Made by a program: the position numbers and the translations under genes
Part shown: positions 23,244-35,976 of the stretch, in pieces
Position numbering within the stretch: the first letter of the stretch is position 1
Layout: every line of letters begins with the position of its first letter
Notes under the pieces: generated by a model
Seen by the model: the letters and a program-made list of their open reading frames with translations, nothing else
Databases searched by the model: none
Told to the model about the DNA's origin: nothing
NCBI GenBank assembly: GCA_907164885.2
Contig: OU015500.1
Location: 54,910,476 to 54,974,475, forward strand
Direction: 5' to 3'
DNA length: 64,000 bases
Origin: Dolomedes plantarius
Lineage: Eukaryota > Arthropoda > Arachnida > Araneae > Dolomedidae

Positions 23244-24416
23244 TATGAAATCTTATAGAAATGTATAAATCAGAAAGAGAATATTTTGCTAAAACATAAA
23301 TAAAATTATATTGTCATTAAAAAATATCAATTACACATTACACTTATAACATGCTTTGTTTGAATGATGTTACAAAGCGTAAGTTTTCTGTTCATGGAAA
23401 TCCCAATTAGCAACATCTGTAGTGCAAATTTCTATGTTTATTTGTTATCAATTACCTGTACAGTTTCAGAGATGAAAAATATATTTTCGGGAACATAAAA
23501 TATGTAATTATTATAAGGATGAAACTTATTGGTGTAACACAGTTTGGTAGCATACGAAGTCTGTAATATTGAACTCAAACAGACTTAAACAGATTTTCAT
23601 AGTCTTCTATACAAAAATCGAGGTGAATCTTTTTCTTGCATAGGTTAATCATAATGCAATACAAAGAAAGTGAAAAGATTTAATGCAGAAAAAACAAACT
23701 TTTTAAAATTATTAACATCGGAGAACAAGAATTTCGCGTAACATATATACAATTTTTTTTAAATAAGACATTTCCAAATTTTCAACATTATTTAGAAAGA
23801 AAGATACGTATTTCTTAGAATTGATATTATGATTCCTTATAATCGCTATTAGAATTGATATTAATACTTCTTAGAAGCATAGCTTGTGAAATAATGTGTC
23901 CCTGTATTCAAACACATAAAAAATCGTTCACCTTGGAAATAAAGTTTCCCGCTAACAAATACTGGAAAATTCAATGCGATGCAATAATTGCATGACCGGC
24001 TGATATTGGAATAGGCGATTTCGACAACCTTCCCGTCGGGAGGGTCATAAAGCAGTAATATTGGAATTATATGCAACACTTATAACTTGCGTAAATAACG
24101 TTCATATTTCAAAAAAAAAAAAAAAAATTACTGTTCGAAAAAAATGGAATTAGCTCGTAATACGACACCGATTTTTTCGCTTCTTTATTCAGCTTAAGAT
24201 GAGAAAAGTTTCTTATCGAGAATATGAGATATCCAATTATTATATCGAGGACATTTATTCGAGGAAAGGGATTCGGAAGCATGGGCAGTTTGTAAAACAG
24301 AGTGCGGCAGAATGGACTCACACATTTTTGAAAGTCCGTGGTAAGGGAGTGGTAGGAGTACCTCGGCGTGGGAGGTGATGATGTTTAGGGTGGATGTTCT
24401 AGTTTCAGTGGACACC

Positions 24417-24815
24417 ATGAGTTGGTCCGGTGAGCATCGCGGTTTCGTTATGGAAGCGTTCTTTAAAAATTAGCAGTCTGTATCCGCGACACAAAGGGCG
24501 TTTAGCACGCGTCTCGGGCACTTTGCAACGTTCCTGATCGAACAACAATCCTCCGACAGGTTTCAAACGTGAGTGCAAGTGAGTCTACAAAACAAATAAA
24601 ACAAAGTGGTCGTTCTCGGATCATTAGGGCACCTGAAAATGGTAAATCGGTCCGTGAGACCGCTATTCGTGACGTAAGTTGCCGCCATCGTGATATACGT
24701 TGCCACCATTCCCCCAGAGATAACCAACAGAGTGATGAAAATCTTTAGTGAATGGCTTCGTCATTCAATCGCAAATATTGGGTGCAGCCTGAAAGATGTT
24801 ATTTTCAGAACCTAG
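24417..24815 (+). pseudogene. Mariner-like transposase: N-terminus fused to C-terminus
   Basis: It begins MSWSGEHRGFVMEAFFKN, the usual start of an arthropod mariner-like transposase family, and continues through helix-turn-helix-like sequence (SGRSRIIRAPENGKSVRE). It then jumps to the family's last residues ending LKDVIFRT and a stop at 24813. The catalytic domain is deleted. The junction lies near 24680-24730. The inverted repeats of the parent element were not located with confidence. The family is recognised by motif only. Confidence 0.6.
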
Positions 24816-26040
24816 TTGGGTAAAAAGGGGTATATAGTACTTCTCTAAAATTTCAAACATTTCTGTAAATTGTTTCTTTAAATTGTTATTACCCTTTGAA
24901 ATGTGGGAATCCATTCTGTTCCGCCCTTTATTTGATTACAAATATGGTAATATTTTTGCAGAGAAACATAAAAAATTATACTGTGCTGCATAAGGTGAAG
25001 TTCTAACTTTTCCTTTTCATCGAAATCTGTTGTGTTAACCATAAAACTCCCAAGCGACATATATATGTAATAATTACAAGATAAAAAGAACTTTTTATAT
25101 GCCACGTTTTTAAATTTTCAATTGAACGATTTTAAATTGAATAATATAAACTTGACAATTCTATGTATTAATAAATACTTTTTAAATTTTTTTTTGATGA
25201 ATTATCCCATCAACTTGAAAGAAAATGATCAAATGCGTAATAAAGTGAGCAATTATAAGAAGTTTTCAAACTACAAAATTAACTGAAAATGAATTCAAAT
25301 CTACTTAAAAATGGCTAAAAGTATTAAAAGAATGCATTGTCTTCGTGTTCTGAGCGATTCGAAAAGTTTCAAATGTCTAGCTAGTCGGGAAGTTAGTTAA
25401 AAATCGATTGCAAGATTTGTACTAGACAAACACACAAACAAGACAGCGAGTTAATAAAAACATGGTAAAAATGTAACCTGGTGAAATGTTACTTACTATT
25501 TAAGATGATGTAATGACAACTTATTGTAGAAAGAAACTTAAAAATGGGGTAAATAACACTTATCGTAGATTAAAAAAATGAAAATATATAGATAATATCT
25601 TTAAATAAAAATTTAAACATTTTGTCTACAAATTTTGATAATTTTGGTAATAAAATAAAGCACGCATCAGTTACATTTATTCTGTACGTCTTGTTTCATA
25701 ATACTTTCCCGGCGTTTTAATTTTAATAAAAGGTATTACGTCATAAAATTGTTTAAGTAGTTCTTTTCCCTGTCCACAAATTCTATAAATGATTAACAAA
25801 TTTAAGTAAATATCCCAAAAAAATTTAGAAACTGTGAACCAAAGCATTCTATATGAACTTTAATTTTGCAAACTGGATGCTACTGAGAACTGTTTCTCAT
25901 GTGTTAAATTACAGAAAAGAAAATCTGAAATATTTATTAGTACATAGCAACATATTTTTTAACATCACAAATATTTGATAATACAAAACTCGATATATAT
26001 TCACAGAGCTAGTACTATTTGAGACTACAAAGCCCTATAC

Positions 26041-26096
<56 letters not shown>
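26041..26096. repeat. (TA)n microsatellite
   Basis: About 50 bp of TA repeat with one interruption at its 5' side. Confidence 0.95.
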
Positions 26097-26099
<3 letters not shown>

Positions 26100-26857
26100 T
26101 TTATTGATGATTTGGTAAGGTGAAATTAACTAACACGGGGCAAGTTGTTTAATTCTCGCTGTATTATACTTTCTAAATTTACATGCAAAATCTAAAAACT
26201 TTATTTTGGATGAGTTGTATAAAAATGTTATCTTATAGAAAAAATTAATAAGCAATAAATCCCCCAACGTATACTTTCCAATATTTACTAAACTAATTCA
26301 GAGTAATGAATGAATTAAGATTAGTACGTGCTTTGAAAATAGAAATATTTCTTCTGATCCCCTTTGTATCTCTCAGTAAACTGAGCCGTTTCGACGAGTT
26401 GAAGAGTGAATGATCAAATCACAAAAATAAATGACCTTCATTCCTCTAGAGAGTATGGGATATCTTTTGATTAAGTTGTTGCAGTTTCTCGGGGTAATGT
26501 TAAATCTTTTCTAAGAAATCACGGAAAATAACAGTTACCGTTAAATGGAAAATCTGTGTACTTAATACTGCCCACATGCAGGAACATTTATTTAATCTTT
26601 GAGAAACTTCATTGTGAAAAGAAGAAAAACAAATCCAATCATGCGAAATTTATATTAAAATATATTAGTTTTGAGTTCTTATCTTAACTTTCGTTAATGT
26701 GTTTCAAGTATTTAACATTAGAGACTTATTTATGAGATTTATTTTCGTGCTTCCCTGAGATTTCTCAAAAACACTCGTAGGATAGGTAGAGAGAGTTTAA
26801 TATATTGTAAAATTTATCTGAAACAAAAGAACTATTCTTCTAAGTTTAAAGGTTTAA

Positions 26858-27556
26858 GGGGGTCCAGGACACATTTTGAAAAAAATTTTATTTATTGAGT
26901 TAAAATTTTGAATTTTTTTCTGATGGTTAACTATATAATTTGTAAAAAAATCACACCATAAAACTTCTCAAAAAGTTTTTAAAAAATTTTGAAATTCAAA
27001 ATTTTTAATAAAAGTGGAGTAATTTAAAATCATTATAACTCGAAATATTATTTGTCGAATTTCAAAATTTATTCATTTAATTAAACAGAAATATATAAAT
27101 TTTAATTTTGATTCACCATTTTTTAAAATATTAATTTTTAAAAAAATTAAAAATTTTTAGATCAAAAATTACGAAACAAATTATGTAACTTATTTTAAAA
27201 AAATCATATTTTCCAAAGTAAATATTTTTTTCAAATTTGCTGAATCAAAAATAAAGTAAAATAGTTGAAAAAGACATGTTACAAGTTTCAATCATTTATC
27301 TTTAACGGTTCTTGACTTATAACAATTTAAAGATGAGAAATGGGGAAAAAACCCATCATGCAAAAAACGCACTTACAGGTTTAAATAACTATTGGCTGCT
27401 ATTAGAATGTTGAAAAAAAAATAATAATAATTTCTCTTGTTCTAATTAAGAGAGAAACATGATTTAAACGTCATTTTAAGCGCAAAAGAACACAAAAATT
27501 TTTAATGCAATAAATTTTTTTTCGAAAATTCGAACAATTTTGTGTCCTGGACCCCC
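26858..27556. mobile_element. TTAA-flanked MITE, copy A (single)
   Basis: A 699-bp AT-rich element bounded by TTAA on both sides (26854-26857, 27557-27560). The terminal inverted repeats are GGGGGTCCAGGACACA and its complement TGTGTCCTGGACCCCC. There is no coding capacity. The TTAA target and G/C-run ends suggest mobilisation by a piggyBac-type enzyme, which is an inference. Two further copies lie at 60956-62340. This copy shows the uninterrupted state of the site (TTAA at 27327-27330) that is interrupted there. Confidence 0.85.
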
Positions 27557-27612
27557 TTAAAGTGTTAAAAAAATGGAGTGTTACGTGGACTAGTACAATA
27601 GTGGACAGTAAG

Positions 27613-27614
<2 letters not shown>

Positions 27615-27655
<41 letters not shown>
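27615..27655. repeat. (TA)n microsatellite
   Basis: About 40 bp of TA repeat. Confidence 0.95.
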
Positions 27656-27656
<1 letters not shown>

Positions 27657-28908
27657 TTGCTGATTTCAAACCTGAGATATCCTACCTGCAGACGTCTGAA
27701 ATGATTTAAAACACAATTACAACAGATTTGTTTTGCAAAGGAACCCTAACTATCCCTTAGAAAATTTTTGTTTAATTGCATGAACTTAATTATTAGTATG
27801 GTGTACACTCTTTAATAAGAGAAAAAAGATGTTTTTAAAAATGTAAAATAAAATAAATAATTAAACATATTTAAAATTCAGTCAATTCTATTGGAACGAC
27901 ATTGGAAAATTTCGCATAACAAATGAAGTGAATATTTTTCATGGTATCATTTGCATTTTTACATTAACAGCTGAGAAAAATATAAAAGTATTTATCTATA
28001 TCTTATTGCCTCGTCTTCTTTAATTCTTCATTTTGAAACAAATATTCCTATTTGAATTATTATATAATTTTAAATACATAAAACCTTCTATATTTCATTG
28101 AGCTGTCGAAAGTGAAACTTTTTTTTCTACGTGCCAAGTCCAAGCACATATCCTCTAATGTTTTATTCATAAAAAAAAAAAAAAAACTAATATCATTCCA
28201 TTTACAACAACGATTTCGAATACTTTAATTTTATTACTTGTCTACGACAATGTGTTTTTCAAATTGATTCTATATATTCCTTGGTCATCAGTATCATATT
28301 ATGAAATGGTTTTAGTTCGATGCGCTTAAGCAGATTAATGATTACACGTATTAATGAAAGATATAAAAAGTTTCTATTAATTGCAGACCGTTTTGATTTG
28401 TATTATCGAGAATAAGTTACATCGTCATATGATAATAATCCCTTTTCTGAGCGCAAGGCGAACGTAATTGCTAAGGAATTAATATTTGAATAGACATAAT
28501 TTCTTTTTCTAATAAAAGGATATGGAAATTATTAATTTCGCCTCAACAGCAATATGACACTTTTGACGAATAGATGCAAAGAACAAGACGGATATGAATT
28601 TCTTAGAAACATTTATCATTTTATCGCAGAACCACCGGTGAAAAGTCATTATCTCAACACACAAAAAAAAATTTTTTTTTTTTCTTTTTCACAGTTAGTT
28701 CGTCATAGATTTTGAAATATAATACTTGAAAATTCCCTTTCTTAATGTTTACTGATGATATTATATCAGTATATTATTTTCAAATTAAGATTGTAATAAA
28801 TTGCAGTAGTACTTTATATTTATTGCTTTTCATTTTTAAAAATTCTTTAATTTAAATTACGTCAACCTTCTTATATAGCAAGCATAGGATATTTACTGTG
28901 TAATATAG

Positions 28909-29395
28909 TGTTACGAATTTTACGAGACTATGGTAATCTAGCCAAATAAGAGAGTTATTGCCAAATTGGCAATGGATTTCGTGACTCATTTTGGTCTCCA
29001 AATGTGGCGATATTTCACCACATTTGGCGATATGATGCCAAATGGTCACCAACTTGCCGTTTAGGCCTTTCTAGTAGCTTCTAGGGATATCTCGCTGGTT
29101 GACCGATAGCGGGCGCTTTGGAAGTCTATAAATATACCTGACATTGGCATTGGAACTCAGAGTTCAATTTCTACTGAGAACTGAATGTGTTGGAACTGCG
29201 TTAGGCGTGTATTGTATTGAAGACTCTGTATGCTGACTTGTGTTTCTAGAGTCTTCTGCTGTATAGAAGACAATTGTTACGTATTTTCTGTTTGAATTTA
29301 TGTATGCGCCAGACTTTACAGAATAATAAATTTAATTTTGTGTGCAGTTTATGAAGAGTTTTATTCAATCCTAACGAACCCAGGAAAACGGAACG
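28909..29395 (+). mobile_element. Probable solo LTR (Ty3/gypsy-like)
   Basis: A GC-richer block beginning TGTTACGAATTTTACGAG, with a TATA box (TATAAATA at 29127-29134), a downstream transcription-start-like region and a polyadenylation-type aataataaa near 29323. ATAG occurs immediately before (28905-28908) and after (29396-29399), which would be a 4-bp target duplication. No gag or pol sequence is nearby, so a solo LTR is the simplest reading. The 3' end does not show a clean CA, so the right border is uncertain. Its orientation is the same as the host gene, and it ends 120 bp before the FN3-5 exon. Confidence 0.6.
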
Positions 29396-29515
29396 ATAGA
29401 CAAGAAATATTCCGTCAAAAAGTATTAAGAAAAAAATTAATATTAATGATTTGTTAATATTGCACTTTAAAGAAACCCAATAACAGTAACCGAAGTAATT
29501 TTTCTTATGTTTCAG

Positions 29516-29614
29516 ATCGTCCACTTCCACCTTTAATTAAAAATTTTTACGCAACATCTACATCTATAAAACTGACGTGGGATTATCAAAGTTCACCGAC
29601 TGCACCCATAACTG
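29516..29614 (+). CDS. Dscam: sDscam-like exon: first part of FN3 domain 5
   Basis: A 99-nt exon, phase 1 at both ends. With the carried g it begins D-R-P-L-P-P and encodes the A-B strands of an FN3 domain, with the conserved Trp in SIKLTWDY, then a Thr/Ser/Pro loop ending APIT. The acceptor is cttatgtttcag and the donor actg|gtaagg. The joined reading APIT|GF..HH with the next exon closely resembles the APIHGYTIHYK-type C-strand start of Dscam FN3-5, not FN3-3. The FN3-2 to FN3-5 jump is the main evidence that this is a shortened Dscam. Confidence 0.9.
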
Positions 29615-30600
29615 GTAAGGATTTAAATTTATGTATTAGAAAGCTTGGAAATGAAAAAGAAAAATTGAGGAATAAATAAAGCTGATTAAGCATTTCTGAC
29701 GGCATTTTATATTTTAAATACGAGCAATTTTAAACTCGGGTCCCGATTTTAATGGGACTTTCCTGTAAACATTATTTATCAATATCTCAGCTTCTTTGTC
29801 ACAGACTATGTGTCATTCCAATGAGTGTACGGGAGATTGCGAGCTACAGATAGTCTGTTAAGGTAATGGTGATAGTTAAAATTAGTTTAAGAAAAAAATT
29901 TTAAAAAACATAATTTAAAAAAAAAATTCAGAGTATGTGCTGTGATTAAATGCGTCAGGATAGAACTAACTTAAAGGTGTGTGAATAAGTTTTAACAATC
30001 CAAGTACATGTTGCTGATCCTTAAGTTTATAACTTCTAATTAAGTTGTAGGTAAAATAATCAGGTTTATTATTTTAACGCAAGCCTTACTTAGGTAAATA
30101 TACTATGTTTAAACCAATTATATTTGGAATATAAGCTATGAGCTGAATAAAATGAACTAATTAATAATATGAACTAATGAACTAATTAATAGGTTTTCAC
30201 TCTTAGAATTCGGAGCAGTAAAAGTACTAAAATTTAACAAATTAAAGAATATCATTAGTTATTTTATTATACAAATCTAAATTCAACGGGTGTTAATCAT
30301 AAAAATTACTATTTAGACTTTTAAAAAATTTATTATTAATATATTAAAACTGGTAAATGTTTATAATATTAATATTAATTAATATCAATTATAACAATTA
30401 AATATTATATAACAATTATATATTAATAACAATTTCCTTTGTTACTGTCATTCCCTATTACATCTTACCGTATCTCTTGTAAATCTGGAGGGAACGGCAA
30501 GACACGGCTCACGAACAAAATTAAGCTTTTCTGAATTGCTGAACAGCATAATGATACGTATAATTGATTGAAATATTTTATCCCTAGTTTTATTTTACAG
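29615..30600 (+). other. Dscam: Intron within FN3 domain 5
   Basis: A 986-bp AT-rich intron. I see no repeat, element or reading frame in it worth naming. The acceptor tract is ttttattttacag. Confidence 0.85.
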
Positions 30601-30786
30601 GATTCGTTCTTCACCACAGAATGGATGGATCTTCTTGGCAAGAGACTCACATAACTGGCGATCGAACAGTTTACACTTTGCAGGATCTTCTGTGTGGGAC
30701 GAAGTATTACTGTTTCTTGGTGGCAACGAATAACGCCGGGCGAGGCAATAGCAGTGAAATAATATCAACCAAGACTGCTGGTAGTG
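30601..30786 (+). CDS. Dscam: sDscam-like exon: remainder of FN3 domain 5
   Basis: A 186-nt exon, phase 1 at both ends. It continues GFVLHHRMDGSSWQE (C to C' strands), VYTLQDLLCGTKYYCFLVA (E-F strands with the L-x-C-G-x-x-Y motif), and ATNNAGRGNSSEIISTKTAG (G strand). The L-x-C-G-(T/S)-(K/R)-Y motif and the closing TKT resemble Dscam FN3-5 (LWCGSRY...NTRTKG). The acceptor tattttacag and donor agtg|gtaagt are both consensus. The next exon found is 18 kb downstream. Confidence 0.93.
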
Positions 30787-30845
30787 GTAAGTGCTTTATA
30801 TTTTCATTCTTTGTAATTTGCGGATACATTATTTTTTTAAACGTG

Positions 30846-30985
30846 TTAGGCACTTGTATTAAGCCCATTCACCCATACACTACATATTCGCCTACTGGAT
30901 ATCCTGTCGTTGTTTCCTTAGCCAGAATTCGAACTTGAACCCAAGCTATGAAAGTTCACGATAGTAACTATTATACTGCGCAAGT
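30846..30985 (-). repeat. Possible tRNA-derived SINE fragment
   Basis: On the minus strand gcgcagtataatagttac resembles an RNA polymerase III A box, and gggttcaagttcgaattc about 40 bases on resembles a B box, followed by a short body. Spacing fits a tRNA head, but both boxes are imperfect and no tail was seen. Confidence 0.35.
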
Positions 30986-31468
30986 AGCATACGGAAAATA
31001 ATGAAGATAACTACTTAAGGAAAAACTGAAAAAATACATTTAATAATTACTTAGTTATTAATGTTTGTTGGTATTACGTAGGGCAATGTGCATAAAATAT
31101 AGTCAGTTAAAAATATGGTAGATAAAAATTAAAAAGTTAAAGGCATAGTATTTCTTCTACAAAAGAGTATTTAATGAAGTGTTTATTATAGCCCTATTTA
31201 AAGTTCGGAGTCAATTTTTACAAGATCATCTGTCCTTGATTATAACAGCCAACAAATGTATTTCAGATTAGCTTGCAAGTGATAGCAGAATTTCTACAGT
31301 TGTGTCATTTGAAATCGCAAAAGCCTTACGGGCTTTCCAGTTCTGAGATATGCGCTTCAACGATGATTGTTAAGAAGGAAAAAAAATTCAGGTAGTCTCT
31401 TCTAACGAAACTGCCGTGGGTTATTAACGCAGGATTACTTATCGTTGCTTACCTCTCTGTATGTATGC

Positions 31469-31509
<41 letters not shown>

Positions 31510-31529
31510 AGAAAGAGAGAGAGTGTGTG
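31469..31529. repeat. (TA)n(TG)n(GA)n compound microsatellite
   Basis: TA repeat passing into TG repeat and then a short GA/GT-rich run. Confidence 0.95.
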
Positions 31530-32039
31530 TTGGTTGAAATTTTCACCCATTTTGGTACTTTTCTGTTTAACTGTTTACTGTCTGTCCAAGCGATACCGAC
31601 TGGTTTTGGCACGCTGCCAAAATTATAACTTGCGAGATACGGATGTAAGGTTTTAGCTTTCCGGAGGACCGTTATGGAGGAACGTAATCCTAAGTTTAAA
31701 AAAATATCCCCTACAAAGAGATATTCTTTATGACACGTTTTAGTTTATTCTACTCGTTCTTTATCTATAATTCTGGTTATAATGGACAAAGATATAGCCC
31801 AGAACATTTTGTTTTTAATAATAATAGTAGCAATAGTAATAACTATAATAATTATAATGGAATATAAACTTAATACCAGAAAAACCTGGTATGCCTGTCG
31901 AATACCTGATAGTTCCACTTCTGGAACTCAGGATTTCAAACACATGGCGGGATATGGACTGTATAAGCTTACTGAGGATGTATATGTTGACCATGATCAC
32001 TTGGCCTCCTGAAGAGCGGTCCCCAGTTCTATAATATTC

Positions 32040-33180
32040 CTAGAGGGTGTATCTCTGCTTTGAATGGAACATTGCATCGCATTTCAAATATTTTCAACAT
32101 TGTTGAGATCTGGTGGTCCATTCCATGTTCCAAAATTCGTCTGAAAATTCCTCAAACCATAATTTGATAGATATTAATGTTTGTGGTGGCGTATTCTTTT
32201 GTCGGAGGTCACCAAAACATGTGAGGGTAAATTCCAGACATTGTAAGGACTTTGCCTTAAAATAAAAGAATTTCAGCCTTTTTTGTATTTATATGCTTTA
32301 ATTGCAGTCTCGATTAAATACAGGCATTTTGTACAAGATAAACAAAACCGTCTGTTAACCGTAGCGAACGAAGCACTTTCATCTCTAAATCACTGAGTCA
32401 CTTACTCCCTCCACAGTCATTTGGCATCTTTATATACACCTTGCGTGGAGCATTCGGGAAGATCTGAGTAACTCCTTCCTGCTTTATGCAGTTACGTTTC
32501 CAGATGACGAGGCAAAACTTGTCGGCAACTCCTCTTTGTCTCCCGTCTACTGTCTCGCGCGACATTACCAACTAGTCTGGCCTATTATGTTGACGGCCGA
32601 CAGCCTAGTTGCAATTGAAAATTGTAGCACTGAAGCCATTATGTTGCGCTCGGGGTATTTCTCAGAAATTTCACAGGTGAAGATAACCAGCAGTCTACCA
32701 CTGTCTGTTTCTGAGCTCACAAGCAACCGATCGTCCGTCAACTTTTGGCAACGGTGACTGAAATCAATTATGTCGAGCTCTGGGTGGGCTTTTCTTTGAA
32801 TTTCCACGTTTGAAGGGGTTTGACGTCGCTACAAGATGAATGACTGTAACACATCCGAAAGGATGTTAATATAGCGTTCTCCGGTCACAGAAGTTATAAA
32901 CATGTGAGGGGTCCTAATTCATGCCTTTTCAACGCATCCCATACTATTACTCAGGGACCACTAGCCTGTACAGTCTGTTGTTGGCATGCTGTATTAATTT
33001 ATTTATGACGTGTTCTTCAGAAGCGAACATTTCTATCTGCCCGAATCAGTTGGAAACGAAACTCATCAACCCAGGGTACTCGTCCTCAGTCGGCCTGTGT
33101 TTAGTAAAGGTGTTTCTAGGCCCATACGGCGGAAACAGCTCTGTGTCGTCAGGAGACCAATGACCTTCAGGTTACGCTTT
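32040..33180 (-). pseudogene. Tc1-like transposase relic split by an LTR
   Basis: Minus strand. WVDEFRFQLIRADRNVRFWR near 33020-33080 is the first-Asp region. YINILSDVLQSFIL follows near 32840-32890. After the LTR insert, NTPPQT (a decayed D-N-A-x-P-H-T), LWFEEFSDEFWNMEW and PPDLNNVENI* near 32095-32140 give the second-Asp and catalytic-Glu regions. Stops, frame changes and substitutions (NPIE to NNVE, W to stop) show long decay. The extra 592 bp between the two halves is accounted for by the LTR entry. Terminal repeats were not identified. Confidence 0.6.
32242..32833 (-). mobile_element. Probable solo LTR inserted in Tc1 relic
   Basis: The minus strand begins TGTAGCGACGTC and ends AAGTCCTTACA, giving TG...CA ends with a TGTA/TACA inverted pair. 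A TATA-like gtatataaagatgcc lies at about 32424-32440, and aattaaag/ttattttaa A/T-rich sequence near the 3' end could hold the polyadenylation signal. It interrupts an otherwise collinear Tc1 transposase. The expected 4-6 bp target duplication is not clean, so the ends may be off by a few bases. Confidence 0.5.
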
Positions 33181-33667
33181 GGCTATAAATGTCCATATAT
33201 TTTAGTGAATGCTGTATTGTATTCAGTTTGATGTTAGTAGAGGGTTTCATACTGATTTCCGACATTATTTGCAGGAATGTTCCGCTACTTACTCTTGAAA
33301 AGATTCTAGACATATGGCACCTATCACAACCATCCAGGGTCTTTTAACTACCCCGCTGTAGCCGTAGATTCGATGTTTTATCGAAATTCGTCTATTCCAA
33401 GTACACCTTCAAAGGGTCAATCGTAAAAATCTGAACTTTACTTGTATATGTGAAATGTCATGATACGTCTCATGTACACTATCTATTGTACCTCGTTAAA
33501 ATATGCTTAAATCCTTATCACCTACCATGCTCACTGCCCAGTCAGTTGTTTCAGCCATCACAGATATCTATGTCTTTATAAATGTTGCTAGTATAAACTG
33601 TTGACGAGAAAGTATGTATTTCTACGTATTTCGAATGGAATCGTCTATCCCAGTTATTCTGGCAGTT

Positions 33668-33668
<1 letters not shown>

Positions 33669-33754
<86 letters not shown>
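33669..33754. repeat. (TA)n microsatellite
   Basis: About 86 bp of uninterrupted TA repeat. Confidence 0.97.
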
Positions 33755-33756
<2 letters not shown>

Positions 33757-33900
33757 GTAAACAATAGAAATAAACAAAAATTAAAATTCAAGCATAGGCT
33801 TCTAAATCACTATAACATAAAACATATCCTGCAAAGAAAACATTTTCAATAGAGGATAGCGCAGAAGCTTCATATCCCCATAATGAAAAAACAAATAAAT

Positions 33901-34120
<220 letters not shown>

Positions 34121-34610
34121 TATTATTTCACCTACTAATTACTCTAAATGGCAGTCATTAAACAATAGGCCGTTGAAAGAACAAATGCTTAAATAACATT
34201 TCGACAACTTTATTTCTCAACGTTATTTAAATGAAACTTCCTCAACCCAGCTAAATCACCATTACTTTTTATTTCCGCTCACGTCAGACGCGCGTCCTCT
34301 CTGAAAAGCAAACCCTAATATAATATTTTGTTATCCGAAAACACGCAGCACTTTTCACGTCACCACGTGATGTTGCGTCATCACATGATTTCATAGTCAG
34401 GTACTGTCCACCTCTACCTTTGTTGATTGTTGGCGAACTTCTGAGAGCGTGGGAGCAATTAATTATCGATGACTATGAACTCTCCGCTGCAAAAAACTAC
34501 CTACTTCCTTAATCGGAAAACACACTAGGATCTCTAAAAGAAAGTTACCGTTTAACGCTAACTAAAATAATTAAATATAGTTTCTATTACTAATTATTCC
34601 TTACTTACAC

Positions 34611-34611
<1 letters not shown>

Positions 34612-34705
<94 letters not shown>
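34612..34705. repeat. (CA)n(TA)n(TTTA)n compound microsatellite
   Basis: Three successive simple repeats without spacers: CA (to about 34645), TA (to about 34666) and TTTA (to about 34705). Confidence 0.97.
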
Positions 34706-34706
<1 letters not shown>

Positions 34707-35976
34707 GCTAAGAAAAATCCAGATAAAATTACCTGCATAAAGAACTGGGTACTAGAGCATGTAGGAAAAACAAACTAGGATTATTATTGTGTTTTATGAT
34801 AAAATCTATTTTTTAGCAGTGACATTACCATAGAACAAAGAACTGTTTCTAAATTATGTAATTTTTAAAAATAAACAAGCCTTCGAACTGGACTTCCACA
34901 GCAAAGAGACAAACGAAGCATGTTATAACGTCAGATTCAACCGTCTACTTCATAGCAGGCCAAACCATTTGGTTCAAGAGGAGAAATTTTACTCTAACTC
35001 GGAACACAAAGGATGCTTGCATGTGATATGTCAGTAAAGCATCATTAAACAACACTTTCAAACTAGTTTATAGATTTTTTTCCATTTGGCAATCACATTG
35101 TTTTTCGACATTCGTAAAACAACGCCGTGAGGTTCATTGGTTTCTTCTATAGGGGCACCCTATAGGTAAACCAACATTGCCTCATAGTACCACCTTAATT
35201 TAGACAGAACATACCCAAGGGTGACATACCCAAACATACACAAGTGTGGGCTCTTGTCCTACTCCCACCCACATACCACATGGACTGTATGGGCGACGGG
35301 TTTAAGGTATCCATGCCAGGCTTTCAGACGAAGACATTCACTGGTGCTAGTCAATATTCAAACCGACCATCCGCAGTGCCTAATTCCGACATTGTTTATT
35401 CCATTAATATACCGCTAGCTTCCATGGGTCTCAAAATTCAAATATTTAATTTGAAACTGGCGTACTATTATATATATATTTAAAATTTTGAATGCTACTT
35501 TATTTCAAGATTCTAATTTTAAGGTATCCGACCTCGTTCAAAAGGCGATTTTTGGTCAAAGTTTCGAAATTTTTTTAACTGTTTTATGTTATAGACCAAA
35601 CATTTAGCTCTCTAAAACAGTTTTTTTTATCTTATTTAGAACCGTAGTTATACGTGTTTTTGTGATCTTCAGTAAACCGGAAGTGATCGTGATTGTAACC
35701 GCAAGTGGTTGTTTAATGGGATTTGTTTACATCTAATTTTAATTTTTTTGCCCTACTTGCTGTTTCATGATAATTTCTGATATTTTGGGGGTATTATTTC
35801 ACATCTGACAACAAGTTTTTCCTATTTTTCCATTTATAATTTGGAAACAAGTCTTCCCTCGTGATTACTTGTTTACAATTTTTTCGGAAACATCCTGATA
35901 CATGTGCTTGCTATTACTGTTTTATTTGTTAATTACTTGTGAGTTATTTTATTGAATCATTGTTTATTCCATTAAT

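Larger units (their letters stand above)
22096..29515 (+). other. Dscam: Intron between FN3-2 and FN3-5 exons
   Basis: A 7.4-kb intron holding a mariner relic, a fused transposase remnant, two (TA)n tracts, a TTAA MITE and a solo LTR. The stretches 23244-24110, 24816-26040, 26097-26853 and 27656-28904 show nothing I can name beyond poly-A/T runs (24112-24127, 28170-28186). In full-length insect Dscam, FN3-3, FN3-4 and Ig10 would be encoded between these two exons. I see no trace of them here. Confidence 0.8.
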
